DNA of 64,000 bases from the NCBI GenBank assembly GCA_965240365.1, contig OZ251218.1, forward strand, positions 3,286,001 through 3,350,000, in the 5' to 3' direction. The position numbers and the translations under genes are program-made. This stretch comes from G965240365 sp965240365 (lineage in GTDB: Bacteria; Pseudomonadota; Gammaproteobacteria; Eutrophobiales; Eutrophobiaceae). The notes beneath the pieces were generated by a model. That model had not been told where the DNA came from. It saw nothing but the letters and a program-made list of their open reading frames with translations, and did not search any database. Positions 36,194-44,363 of the stretch are shown piece after piece; positions within the stretch are counted from its first letter, which is position 1, and each line of letters begins with the position of its first letter.

Positions 36194-36880
36194 TCATCTC
36201 AACGCTTCGGTTCGGATTTGCGCATCCGAAATGATGCGGGACATTATATGATCGCCATCATCGCTTAAGATCAGACCTTCGAGCCAATTGCCCGATATTC
36301 GTCCCGGCGTTTCCCGGTGCATTTCTTCCGGGCAGAAACGAACCACATTGTTCGTTGCGCTCAATTTCCAGCAAAAGCGGTCCGGTCGGACAGCGTCCCC
36401 TTCGCGGCATTGCCCGGCAATCCACACATCGGACGTGCCGGAACCCGCCCGGACCGCTCCCAGGGCGTGCGTGCGAACATCCCCGGGAAGAAAACCTATG
36501 CCGCGAATGAAAGCAGGTTCGGCAAGGCGAGTTGCCGCTGAAGGGGCGTCATGCCCGGAGCGTGCGGGGTCATACCAGTCCCAGATCGCACAACCGGATA
36601 ACCGCACCGATTGCCCGACACACCGAATTGTGGCCGACAGCCAGTCAATTTGTCCCCCATGGGCCGGATCAATGTGCAAAGGCACCGAGTCTTTTGGGTC
36701 AAGGCTGGGAATCTCCATCATCGGGGCAACGAGCATCACGATCCAGGCAGCGGCAAAACCGCGACGGTTCAGCAAGTGGCGCAGAGACAGCCCAAGCGGA
36801 AAATAACCGTCAATAAAATCCTCGAACGGGACTGCTTCGGCCGCAACGAGACCCACTAGACGGAGGCATCCCAAGGGCAA
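36194..36880 (-). CDS. Uncharacterised protein between oxygenase and ferredoxin
   Basis: A 228-codon frame overlapping the oxygenase end by 25 bp. I do not recognise a family. Segments such as IDWLSATIRCVGQSVRLSG, WDWYDPARSGHDAPSA and LPGDVRTHALGAVRAGSG suggest a beta-rich protein. It has neither flavin nor NAD motifs, so it does not look like a reductase. Position and strand suggest it belongs to the Rieske operon. It may start later, for example at the Met near residue 49, and could be partly decayed. Confidence 0.45.
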   Translation of the reverse strand: MPLGCLRLVGLVAAEAVPFEDFIDGYFPLGLSLRHLLNRRGFAAAWIVMLVAPMMEIPSLDPKDSVPLHIDPAHGGQIDWLSATIRCVGQSVRLSGCAIWDWYDPARSGHDAPSAATRLAEPAFIRGIGFLPGDVRTHALGAVRAGSGTSDVWIAGQCREGDAVRPDRFCWKLSATNNVVRFCPEEMHRETPGRISGNWLEGLILSDDGDHIMSRIISDAQIRTEALR

Positions 36881-38082
36881 CCGGCGCGGCGTTCCAAATC
36901 CGCCTTATGGCTGATGCCGGACCAATCATCGGTGCACGCCACCGCATCATTCGACAACGGGCCAATAATCTGTTTCACTTTCGGATCGTCTTGCATCGGC
37001 AGTGCCGCCCGATCACCATTCTCCAATGCCTTGATCGCCTGACGCAACATGCGCCGGTAACGGATAATTGCCTTATCGGACCGGCCCAGATGTTCGCGCG
37101 TGCGGTCCTGGATCGCTCCCATACCCTCTACGGCCCATTGGTCATGAACGTTGATGTCCATTCCCATGCCGGTATAGGTCCCGGTCTCTTGCTCTTTCGG
37201 GTCATAGCCATAGTGATTGAAGCGGTTTTTCCTTGGCGCATAGATCGGCAATTCGTGCTCTTTCAGTCTTTGTGCGCGCATCAACGCCTTGTTCACCGGA
37301 TCTTTAAAACTTGTGAACAGCGTGTACCAATAGCAATTTTCGTTATCTATGGGGACATGCCATTGCGTGATGGTCATCTCCCGGCTCATGGGAATGCAGA
37401 TTGCCTCGGGGAAGATTTGATTGGTGATCCGAACATGAGTCTGCCCGTGATCCATATGGCGCAACGCCGTTATCTTTAGGCCATAATCGGTTTCCTCAAC
37501 ATCGATATCGGGCCGCGGATAATCGCGCAGAACCTGAGTGACCGTCATCTCCGTCTTGGCAACTTTATCGCGAAATTGTTTCCCATAGCTGTCTGAAGAG
37601 TCTTCATCTTCCAGAAAACGGTGCAGGAAAGAGGCATGGGCCGGATCGATGCCGATCTCCAATGCCTGCAACCAGTTGCATTCCCAAAGTCCTTTGAAGG
37701 CAAAGACATGGGTGTCATCGGCACGGAAGCAGTCGAAATTGGGAAATTCGGGTACCGCGCCTTCCCCCATATAAGCGAAGATAATGCCGTTCTTGATCGC
37801 CACCGGATAGGTCGGACCGCCAGGCACGATGTCGATCTCATATGCGGTCGGATAGGATATGGATGGTTCATTCTCGAGCTTTCGGCGGGTCGCCAGGACG
37901 AGGCTGCCCGCATCGTCGCGGATCAGCGCCAAACGCTCGCCCATGAGGTTAACCGGTACGGGCAGCGGCGCCTCCAGTTCCTCCAACAGTGCGGCCGGCT
38001 GCCAATAGCAGCGTAGCACGGCACCCGCAGGGGTGCCGGGCCCCACATGTGTGATCTTATCGTTCAGCGTCTGAGAGATCAT
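36856..38082 (-). CDS. Ring-hydroxylating oxygenase catalytic subunit lacking a Rieske domain
   Basis: A 408-residue homologue of phthalate 4,5-dioxygenase-type alpha subunits. The family opening THVGPGTPAGAVLRCYWQPA is present and the mononuclear iron site is clear: NWLQALEIGIDPAHASFLH gives the D-x2-H-x4-H pattern near residues 140-160. The stretch that should hold the Rieske ligands (CxH...CxxH) between IRDDAGSLVL and YPVAIKNGIIFAYMG is only about 30 residues and contains no cysteine. The gene immediately upstream encodes a separate Rieske protein, so the two may together replace one alpha subunit. The substrate is unknown; neighbours suggest an aromatic amide or amine. Confidence 0.8.
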   Translation of the reverse strand: MISQTLNDKITHVGPGTPAGAVLRCYWQPAALLEELEAPLPVPVNLMGERLALIRDDAGSLVLATRRKLENEPSISYPTAYEIDIVPGGPTYPVAIKNGIIFAYMGEGAVPEFPNFDCFRADDTHVFAFKGLWECNWLQALEIGIDPAHASFLHRFLEDEDSSDSYGKQFRDKVAKTEMTVTQVLRDYPRPDIDVEETDYGLKITALRHMDHGQTHVRITNQIFPEAICIPMSREMTITQWHVPIDNENCYWYTLFTSFKDPVNKALMRAQRLKEHELPIYAPRKNRFNHYGYDPKEQETGTYTGMGMDINVHDQWAVEGMGAIQDRTREHLGRSDKAIIRYRRMLRQAIKALENGDRAALPMQDDPKVKQIIGPLSNDAVACTDDWSGISHKADLERRAGCPWDASV

Positions 38083-38094
38083 ATCATGCCCTTC

Positions 38095-38508
38095 CTACCT
38101 GACCTGGGATATGACGGAGCCGTCTCCGACAAGGGCCCAGATTGCGCCGTTGCGTTCTTCCACCGGGATCATCGGAATCTTAATGGCTTTATACATTTGC
38201 GAATCCTCGGGCTCCGCCGGTTGTTCGATACATTGACCGGTGCGGTCGAAATGCCAGCCGTGAAACGGGCAGCGCAACCCGCTATCTTCCAGCCTGCCAT
38301 AGCACAGATCGGCACCGCGATGCGGACAGTTCCGCCCGATCAGGCCGAGATTGCCCTGATCGTCGCGAAACAGCACCAAACGCTTGCCGTTCAGAATGAC
38401 GGGGATCAGCGGACGCGGAATATCGAGCGCGCGAGCATCAATCAACCGAACCATGGCGCTGATATCATCGACCCTAATCTCGGGTGGGATGGGGGCGGCT
38501 TCAGACAC
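38095..38508 (-). CDS. Stand-alone Rieske 2Fe-2S protein, partner of a split oxygenase
   Basis: A 137-residue protein consisting of one Rieske domain. The ligands are complete: CPHRGADL (CxH) and CPFHGW (CxxH), separated by 17 residues. GNLGLIGRNCPHRGADLCYG followed by RLEDSGLRCPFHGW is the exact style found inside phthalate-dioxygenase-type alpha subunits rather than in small soluble Rieske ferredoxins. It ends 12 bp before the catalytic subunit that lacks this domain. It is probably the electron-entry half of a two-gene oxygenase; a ferredoxin-like role is the alternative. Confidence 0.85.
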   Translation of the reverse strand: MSEAAPIPPEIRVDDISAMVRLIDARALDIPRPLIPVILNGKRLVLFRDDQGNLGLIGRNCPHRGADLCYGRLEDSGLRCPFHGWHFDRTGQCIEQPAEPEDSQMYKAIKIPMIPVEERNGAIWALVGDGSVISQVR

Positions 38509-38533
38509 GGTCAGGATTCCAGTCTTATCATTT

Positions 38534-38640
38534 GCGCTACTGCGCTACTTATGCGCTACTTATTTCGTTTAATGAATAATTTTGTGCGATATTCGACTAT
38601 ATGTCAAATAAAAATTAATGCGTGCTGTGCAAATTTTGTG
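38534..38640. promoter_or_regulatory. Divergent promoter with shared operator motif and tandem repeat
   Basis: The gap between the Rieske gene and the amidohydrolase gene contains AATAATTTTGTGCGATATTC (38575-38594, continuing GAC), which closely matches the sequence at 41068-41095 in the IclR/ligase gap, and TGTGCAAATTTTGT (38626-38639), which matches 41063-41078. An 11-bp tandem repeat, GCGCTACTTAT, occurs at 38542-38552 and 38553-38563, with a partial third unit at 38534. The shared motif is probably the operator of the nearby IclR regulator. Confidence 0.5.
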
Positions 38641-38672
38641 ATATCTTGTCAGAGTCAAAAGGAGGCGCTCGC

Positions 38673-40220
38673 ATGCGATTCACAGAGGGTCGTTTTTTCG
38701 TAACTGCGCTTGAACAACAATATACCGATACGCTTGGCATTGACGGTAACGTGATTGCGGATATCGGCGATGGCGCGGCGCGCAACCTTAAAGGGCGCAT
38801 CGTTTTGCCGGGGTTGACGGATGCGCATCTGCATCTGTTTCCGCTGGCCCTGTTCCGGTTGCAACTCGATATCGCCGCAGCGGGGTTGCGCACCCTGCCT
38901 TCGCTCTTCGCGGCCCTAGCCGATATGTCCGCAGAGCGTCGATATGGCGGCTGGCTGCAAGGCGCGGTTTTGATCGAGGACATATTTGACGAAAAGCGCC
39001 TGCCCGATCTGGCAGAGCTGGACGCTGCTTTTCCCGATACGCCGGTACTGCTACGCCGCTATTGCGGACATGTGGCGGTGATGAACACCGCCGCAATGGC
39101 GCAACTCGGTCTGTTGCAGGAAGTGCCGGAAGTCCCCGACGGAACCTTTGAACGCGATGGCACCGGTGCGTTGAGCGGACATGCGCATGAGGGCGCGGCA
39201 GCATGGGTTTTCACCCGCGCCCCTGCCCCGCCCGAAAATCTGATTCTGTCCGAGATCGGTTCGATCCTGGACAATTGCCTGTCTTTGGGGTTGACGTCGC
39301 TGGTGGAGGCCGCTGTCGGTTTTACCCTTGGCTATGAGCGGGAGGCCACAATCTGGAACAAGCTGCGTGATCGCGGCAATGTGCCGGTAAGGCTGGGCTT
39401 TATGAATCAACTGACGGCACCGCAGGCTGCGGCGCGCGGGCTAACCCCCGCCTGGGGGCGCGACTGGTCAACCGAAACCTTAAAATTCTTTGCCGATGGC
39501 ATCATCGGCGGGCGCACCGGAGCGCTGTTCTCGCACTATGACGACACCGGGCAGACGGGCTGCCTGATGCACCCGCCCGGCATACTGGAAGACGCTTTCG
39601 CCGAGGCCCATGCCGCAGGCTGGCGGATTGCCGTTCATGCCACCGGTGACAGGGGAATTGATCGGGTGTTATCCGCCCTGCGCGCCGCTCAAGGATCGGA
39701 TAGGACGCACCGCCACCGCATCGAGCATTTCTTCGTCCCCCCAAAAGACGGGCTCGAACGGGCCGCGCGCGACGGTATCGCGGTGGTCACCCAACCGGGA
39801 TTCCTTTCCCGGATGGGTGGCAGTATCGCACGGGGATTGGGAAACCGAGTCCGGGGCCCTGTCTATCCCGGCGCCGGAGCCCTGCGGGCCGGTGCCCTGC
39901 TTGCTTTCAGTTCTGACGCGCCGACCGGTCCCTTATCGCCATGGAAGGGCATTCGCCACGCCGTGGATCGCATGGGCGATCATGGCGGCAAGATCGGCCC
40001 GGAAGAAGCCGTCAACCGCAGGCAGGCGCTTGACGCATATATTGATGGCGGCGCCCAGGCGATGCGGCATGAAGAATTTCGGGGAAGCCTCGCGCCGGGC
40101 ATGGCGGCGGATTTTGTGGTCTTGAACATGGACCCGTTCGCCGTGCCGCCAGATGAACTCGAAGACTGCAAATGCCTGCTTGCCCTAAAAGATGGCGGCG
40201 TCGTGTTTGATCAGCTTTGA
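38673..40220 (+). CDS. Amidohydrolase family protein, YtcJ-like
   Basis: A 515-residue metal-dependent amidohydrolase (Amidohydro_3 group). LPGLTDAHLHLFP gives the metal-binding HxH, VHATGDRGIDRVLSAL and HRHRIEHFF supply further ligand histidines, and FSSDAPTGPLSPWKGI carries the catalytic Asp. The C-terminus (GSLAPGMAADFVVLNMDPF) is typical. An excellent AAAGGAGG ribosome site fixes the ATG at 38673, 17 codons inside the longest frame. It is divergent from the Rieske genes and could release an aromatic amine or acid from an amide or ring-opened imide. The substrate is unknown. Confidence 0.87.
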   Translation: MRFTEGRFFVTALEQQYTDTLGIDGNVIADIGDGAARNLKGRIVLPGLTDAHLHLFPLALFRLQLDIAAAGLRTLPSLFAALADMSAERRYGGWLQGAVLIEDIFDEKRLPDLAELDAAFPDTPVLLRRYCGHVAVMNTAAMAQLGLLQEVPEVPDGTFERDGTGALSGHAHEGAAAWVFTRAPAPPENLILSEIGSILDNCLSLGLTSLVEAAVGFTLGYEREATIWNKLRDRGNVPVRLGFMNQLTAPQAAARGLTPAWGRDWSTETLKFFADGIIGGRTGALFSHYDDTGQTGCLMHPPGILEDAFAEAHAAGWRIAVHATGDRGIDRVLSALRAAQGSDRTHRHRIEHFFVPPKDGLERAARDGIAVVTQPGFLSRMGGSIARGLGNRVRGPVYPGAGALRAGALLAFSSDAPTGPLSPWKGIRHAVDRMGDHGGKIGPEEAVNRRQALDAYIDGGAQAMRHEEFRGSLAPGMAADFVVLNMDPFAVPPDELEDCKCLLALKDGGVVFDQL

Positions 40221-40990
40221 CGAAACATCCGGGTATGGAGCATCTCTCGGGCCAGGTCGTTAAGGGCGCGCAAAACCCTGGTTCGGGGCGCCTCACCGGT
40301 TATATCGGCGCTGGGTAATGACGTCCCCACAACCGCCCGCAACTCACCCTGTCGTCCGATTGGAACCGATAAACCGGTGACACCGGCTTCAAATTCATCG
40401 ACGACCACGACATAGCCCTGTAGGCGGGCCCTGGCAATGGCCTCGCCAGTCTGTGATCGGTTGATCAGGGAATGGGATGTGTATCGGCCGATCTCGCAGT
40501 TGCGCAAAAATTCGGCGGTCTAATCCGGGTCCTCCCAAGCCAGAATCATCCGGCCAATGGCGCTGTGAGTCAATGGCAGGCGGCTACCGATGGTAAAACC
40601 GAAGGTAACGGGCTGTGACCTCGGTGCCGAATAACAGATATAGACAGCCCGGTCCCCGTCCCGCAACGCCAGATTAGCCGAGCCGCCGATCCGTTCCGAA
40701 TACCGGTTCAGTATCGGCTGAATTTCCACACCCACGGCGCTGCCCTGAAAAAAACTACCTGCCAGTGTCAGGATTTGCGACGTCAGCAGGAAATGCCTGC
40801 CCGACCGACGCACATATCCGAACTCCACCAGCGTCAGCACAAGCCGCCGGACCGATGGCCGATCCAGCCCCGTTCTCTGCGCCAAATCGGCCTGTGTCAG
40901 ATGTGTGTTAATATCGTCGAACGCTTTTAGGGCCTGAATGCCCTTAACGAAAGTGGTCGAGATATCTCGATTGACGGGCTTGGCCATCAC
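40211..40990 (-). pseudogene. IclR-family regulator interrupted by one in-frame TAG
   Basis: The first part (residues 1-156) has the IclR winged helix (FVKGIQALKAFDDINTHLTQ, RTGLDRPSVRRLVLTLVEFG) and the effector-domain start. A TAG at 40520-40522 follows MILAWEDPD. The same frame then continues TAEFLRNCEIG through VVVVDEFEAGVTGLSVPIG to the normal end, so one base change would restore a protein of about 259 residues. It lies divergent from the ligase gene and probably controlled this catabolic block. The tail overlaps the amidohydrolase end by 10 bp. Nonsense mutation is the simplest reading. Confidence 0.85.
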
Positions 40991-41041
40991 TGTCTTTTCA
41001 TCGCGTATGGAGCCTGATGTTTGAGTATAGACAGATACGGG

Positions 41042-41110
41042 TAAATGTGCGAGTAATCAAATGTGCAAATAATTTTGTACTATGCGATATACGACCAATA
41101 CTAAATTTAG
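41042..41110. promoter_or_regulatory. IclR/ligase divergent promoter with shared operator motif
   Basis: Contains TGTGCAAATAATTTTGT (41063-41079), then CTATGCGATATACGAC (41080-41095). The same words, with a small spacing change, occur at 38575-38597 and 38626-38639 ahead of the amidohydrolase and Rieske genes. Repetition at two promoters of one cluster suggests a common regulator, most simply the adjacent IclR protein. Confidence 0.5.
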
Positions 41111-41225
41111 TAGACTAATAGTGCATTTAGCGTAGCGATGAGAACGATGCAATCAGCACAAGGGTGGGAATTTACGTTCAGCACGGCGATAGAAACGTGC
41201 GGTTAATACGGGGAGATAGACTGGT

Positions 41226-42674
41226 TTGACAGCCGATCCGAACGATATTCGCGGGGGGCTTCTGGAAACTCTGGGCCTTCTGACGCCGGCCGATCTGGAC
41301 CGTGCTGCGGCCTGTATCGGGCAGGCCGTAGACACCGGTGTTGAAACAATCCGCGTTCTTTTCGCCGATCAACATGGTGTCTTGCGCGGAAAATCCATTG
41401 TGGCCGAGGCGTTACCAGGATTGTTCAAATCTGGAATGCACATCGCAAACACGCTGCTTTTAAAGGATACCTCGCATCGCACGGTCTTTCCGGTCTGGGC
41501 TGGGGATAGCGCCGGGATGCCCGCAGGCGCAGGCGACATATTGCTGATGCCCGACCCGTCAACCTTTCGCCCCCTGCCCTGGACAGAGGCCTCCGCCTGG
41601 ATTTTCTGTACTCCCGTTTCAAAGGAGGGGGTGCCCATCCCATATGCGGCACGCTCCGTGCTTCAGACAGCGCTTGAGCGTCTGAGGGCAACGGGGCGGA
41701 GATTAACCGTCGGGTTAGAGGTCGAATTCCATGTATTCGCCCTCACCGACGCGCGACAGAACCACGAGGATGCGACCATGCCCGGCGCACCGGTAATGAC
41801 GCGGAATGTGACGCAAGGCTACCAATATCTGACCGAACAGCTTTATGATCGGGCCGAACCGCTGCTTGACGATCTGCGCCGCAATGCACAAGCACTTGGC
41901 CTGCCCGTGCGCTCAATGGAAATCGAGATGGGGCCCAGCCAGTTCGAGTTTACTTTTGACCCGGCGGGGCCGATGGATCATGCGGATGGCATGATGATGT
42001 TCCGTACCATGACAAAAGAGGTCTGCGCGCGCCGTGGCCTGCATGCCACCTTCATGTGTAAACCGGCCCTCCCCAACACGGCCGCCAGCGGATGGCATCT
42101 GCACCAATCACTCTGCGATCTGCACGGCGTGAACCTGATGATGCCTGCACAAGACGGCACACCGAGCCCTGAGGCATCGGCCTGGATTGCGGGGCTGTTG
42201 GAACATGCCGAAGCATCCTGCCTTTTCACCACGCCAACGGTAAACGGCTATAAACGCTACCGGCCGCAACAGCTTGCACCGGATCGCATCTTATGGGGCC
42301 GTGACAATAGGGGGGCGATGATACGGGGGTTGATGACCCCGAACGACCCCGCAAGCCGCATCGAAAATCGCGTGGCCGAACCGGTCGCCAACCCATATTA
42401 TGTTTTTGCAAGTCAGATTCTGTGCGGCCTCGATGGGCTGGATCGCGGCCTGACCGCCGCCGCCCCGATCGAAACCCCCTATCTGGACGATGCCAAACGC
42501 TTGCCCGAAAGCCTGTTAAGCGCCATACAGCATTTCGAATCATCGTCATTTTACCGCAAAGCGCTGGGCGATGACTTCGTTAACTATCTGGCCCATATCA
42601 GACGGGCCGAATGGGACCGCTATCACCTCACGATTTCACAATGGGAACAAATCGAGTATTTCAATCTGTATTAA
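41226..42674 (+). CDS. Glutamine-synthetase-like gamma-glutamyl ligase
   Basis: A 482-residue type I glutamine-synthetase-fold protein. Blocks include VRVLFADQHGVLRGK, the metal-binding VGLEVEFHVF, MEIEMGPSQFEFTFDP, ASGWHLHQSL and the GS C-terminal RIENRVAEPVANPYYVFAS. The absence of classic GlnA adenylylation and regulatory features and the catabolic setting point to the gamma-glutamylation of an amine (GlnA3/PuuA/aniline-type ligases) rather than ammonia assimilation. Start is TTG at 41226 with GGGGAG upstream. It precedes the TRAP transporter genes on the same strand. The exact amine is unknown. Confidence 0.85.
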   Translation: MTADPNDIRGGLLETLGLLTPADLDRAAACIGQAVDTGVETIRVLFADQHGVLRGKSIVAEALPGLFKSGMHIANTLLLKDTSHRTVFPVWAGDSAGMPAGAGDILLMPDPSTFRPLPWTEASAWIFCTPVSKEGVPIPYAARSVLQTALERLRATGRRLTVGLEVEFHVFALTDARQNHEDATMPGAPVMTRNVTQGYQYLTEQLYDRAEPLLDDLRRNAQALGLPVRSMEIEMGPSQFEFTFDPAGPMDHADGMMMFRTMTKEVCARRGLHATFMCKPALPNTAASGWHLHQSLCDLHGVNLMMPAQDGTPSPEASAWIAGLLEHAEASCLFTTPTVNGYKRYRPQQLAPDRILWGRDNRGAMIRGLMTPNDPASRIENRVAEPVANPYYVFASQILCGLDGLDRGLTAAAPIETPYLDDAKRLPESLLSAIQHFESSSFYRKALGDDFVNYLAHIRRAEWDRYHLTISQWEQIEYFNLY

Positions 42675-42707
42675 AAACAAAACACCAAATTAGGAGAAGA
42701 GAACATC

Positions 42708-43739
42708 ATGAAACCCCAACAGCTTATCAAGACCGCAGCGGCAGCCATCGTGACCACGACACTGGCGACCGCCGCTTTCGCCCAAGACGTGACGTTGCGC
42801 TTCCACCACTTCCTGCCGCCACAGTCAATCGTACCAAAACTGGTGATCAGCAAATGGGCCGAAGACGTTCAGAACGCTTCCGGCGGCAAAATCGCGGTGG
42901 AAATCTACCCGTCCATGCAGTTGGGCGGCACACCTCCACAGTTGATCGATCAGGCGCGCGACGGCATTGTCGATGTGGTCTGGACCGTGGTCGGCTACAC
43001 GCCGGGCCGTTTTCCGCGCACAGAAGTGTTTGAACTGCCCTTTATGATGACCGACGCCCCGGCCGCATCGAAGGCGTTCTGGCAAATGTTTGAAACCCAT
43101 ATGGCAAAGACGGAATTTAAGGACCTGAAAATCCTGGGCACCTGGGTTCACGGTCCGGGCCAGATTCATTCTAAAAACCCGATCACCACCGTTAGCGATT
43201 TGCGCGGCGTTAAAATCCGCGGCGGGTCGCGTACCGTCAACAATCTGCTTGTGGAACTGGGCGCAACACCGGTGGGCATGCCGGTGCCCGGCGTGCCGGA
43301 AGCGCTTTCCAAAGGCGTGATCGACGCCACCACCCTGCCCTGGGAGGTCACAACGGCGCTCAAAATCTCGGAACTGGTGGGAAATCATACCGAATTCGGC
43401 GACAAGGCACTTTACACGCTGACATTCGTGCTGGCGATGAACCGCGCAAAATTCGACGGCCTGCCCGATGATCTGAAAAAGGCGATCAATGACAGTTCCG
43501 GCGAGGCATTTTCGGTTTTCGCGGCCACGACACAAGCGGCGGCCGATGCGCCCGCGCGCAAATTGGCCGCCGATAACGGCAATAACATCATCAAACTTGA
43601 TGACGCCCAGATTGGCGAATGGGAAACCGCCGCCGAGCCGATCTATGCGGCCTGGGTCGCAGAGATGAAAGACAAGGGCATTGACGGTCAAGCCCTGATC
43701 GATGAAGCGCGCAATCTGATCTCAAAATACACCAGATAA
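42708..43739 (+). CDS. dctP: TRAP transporter substrate-binding protein, DctP type
   Basis: A 343-residue periplasmic protein with a signal peptide (ATLATAAFAQDV cleavage). LRFHHFLPPQSIVPKLVISKWAEDVQ and GVKIRGGSRTVNNLLVELGATPVGMPVPG (key Arg and the central beta hinge at residues about 163-190) are typical of aromatic/oxo-acid-binding DctP proteins. AGGAGAAGAG is the ribosome site. It heads the dctP-Q-M set and delivers the substrate of this catabolic block to the membrane complex. Confidence 0.92.
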   Translation: MKPQQLIKTAAAAIVTTTLATAAFAQDVTLRFHHFLPPQSIVPKLVISKWAEDVQNASGGKIAVEIYPSMQLGGTPPQLIDQARDGIVDVVWTVVGYTPGRFPRTEVFELPFMMTDAPAASKAFWQMFETHMAKTEFKDLKILGTWVHGPGQIHSKNPITTVSDLRGVKIRGGSRTVNNLLVELGATPVGMPVPGVPEALSKGVIDATTLPWEVTTALKISELVGNHTEFGDKALYTLTFVLAMNRAKFDGLPDDLKKAINDSSGEAFSVFAATTQAAADAPARKLAADNGNNIIKLDDAQIGEWETAAEPIYAAWVAEMKDKGIDGQALIDEARNLISKYTR

Positions 43740-43814
43740 AATCCCGATTGGTGCCTCCGGGCAGCCCCACAGGACTGCCCGGAGCGCCCTTTATAAATAA
43801 GGCGTATCGGACGT

Positions 43815-44363
43815 ATGATTGCAAGGCTTGCAAAAACACTGGCATTTTTGGGCGGGGCTGTCCTGATGGCTCTGGTCGTGTTAACGACATTGAGCATTAT
43901 CGGGCGCAGCCTGAACACAATCGGGCATTTTAAGGCCGTGTCGATATGGTCCTGGCTGGCCTATCCGTTGCAATCTTTCGGCCCGATCAATGGCGATTAC
44001 GAACTGGTCGAAGCCGGTGTCGCAATCGCCATTTTTGCATTCCTGCCCTATTGCCAGCTCATGCGCGGTCATGCGACGGTCAACGTCTTTACTGATTTTC
44101 TTAAAGCCCGGGTCAATGCCGTGTTATCGCTGATCTGGGAGGTTTTACTAACCGGAACGCTGTTTGTCGTCACTTGGCGCATCTCAATCGCCACAACCGA
44201 AAAACTGCGCTATGGGGAAACCACATTTCTGCTCCAAATGCCGGTCTGGTGGGCTTATGCGATCTGCTCCGGGATCGCTTGTATCGCGTCCTTTGTCGGT
44301 CTTTATTGCGTCTGGCAGCGCATTTTAGATGTCTTAACCCCCAAAGGGCGGAGCATACCGTGA
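43815..44363 (+). CDS. dctQ: TRAP transporter small permease, DctQ type
   Basis: A 182-residue membrane protein with four predicted helices (residues about 10-31, 68-85, 103-122 and 148-170), the DctQ layout. FLPYCQLMRGHATVNVFTDFL matches the conserved loop. Its TGA overlaps the GTG start of the large permease. It forms the small membrane subunit with DctM. Confidence 0.9.
   Translation: MIARLAKTLAFLGGAVLMALVVLTTLSIIGRSLNTIGHFKAVSIWSWLAYPLQSFGPINGDYELVEAGVAIAIFAFLPYCQLMRGHATVNVFTDFLKARVNAVLSLIWEVLLTGTLFVVTWRISIATTEKLRYGETTFLLQMPVWWAYAICSGIACIASFVGLYCVWQRILDVLTPKGRSIP

Noticed and set aside
34692..40990. Amber codon recoding (for example pyrrolysine) as an explanation for in-frame TAG
   Set aside because: TAG serves as the ordinary stop for several intact genes here and no recoding machinery is seen; nonsense mutation is simpler.
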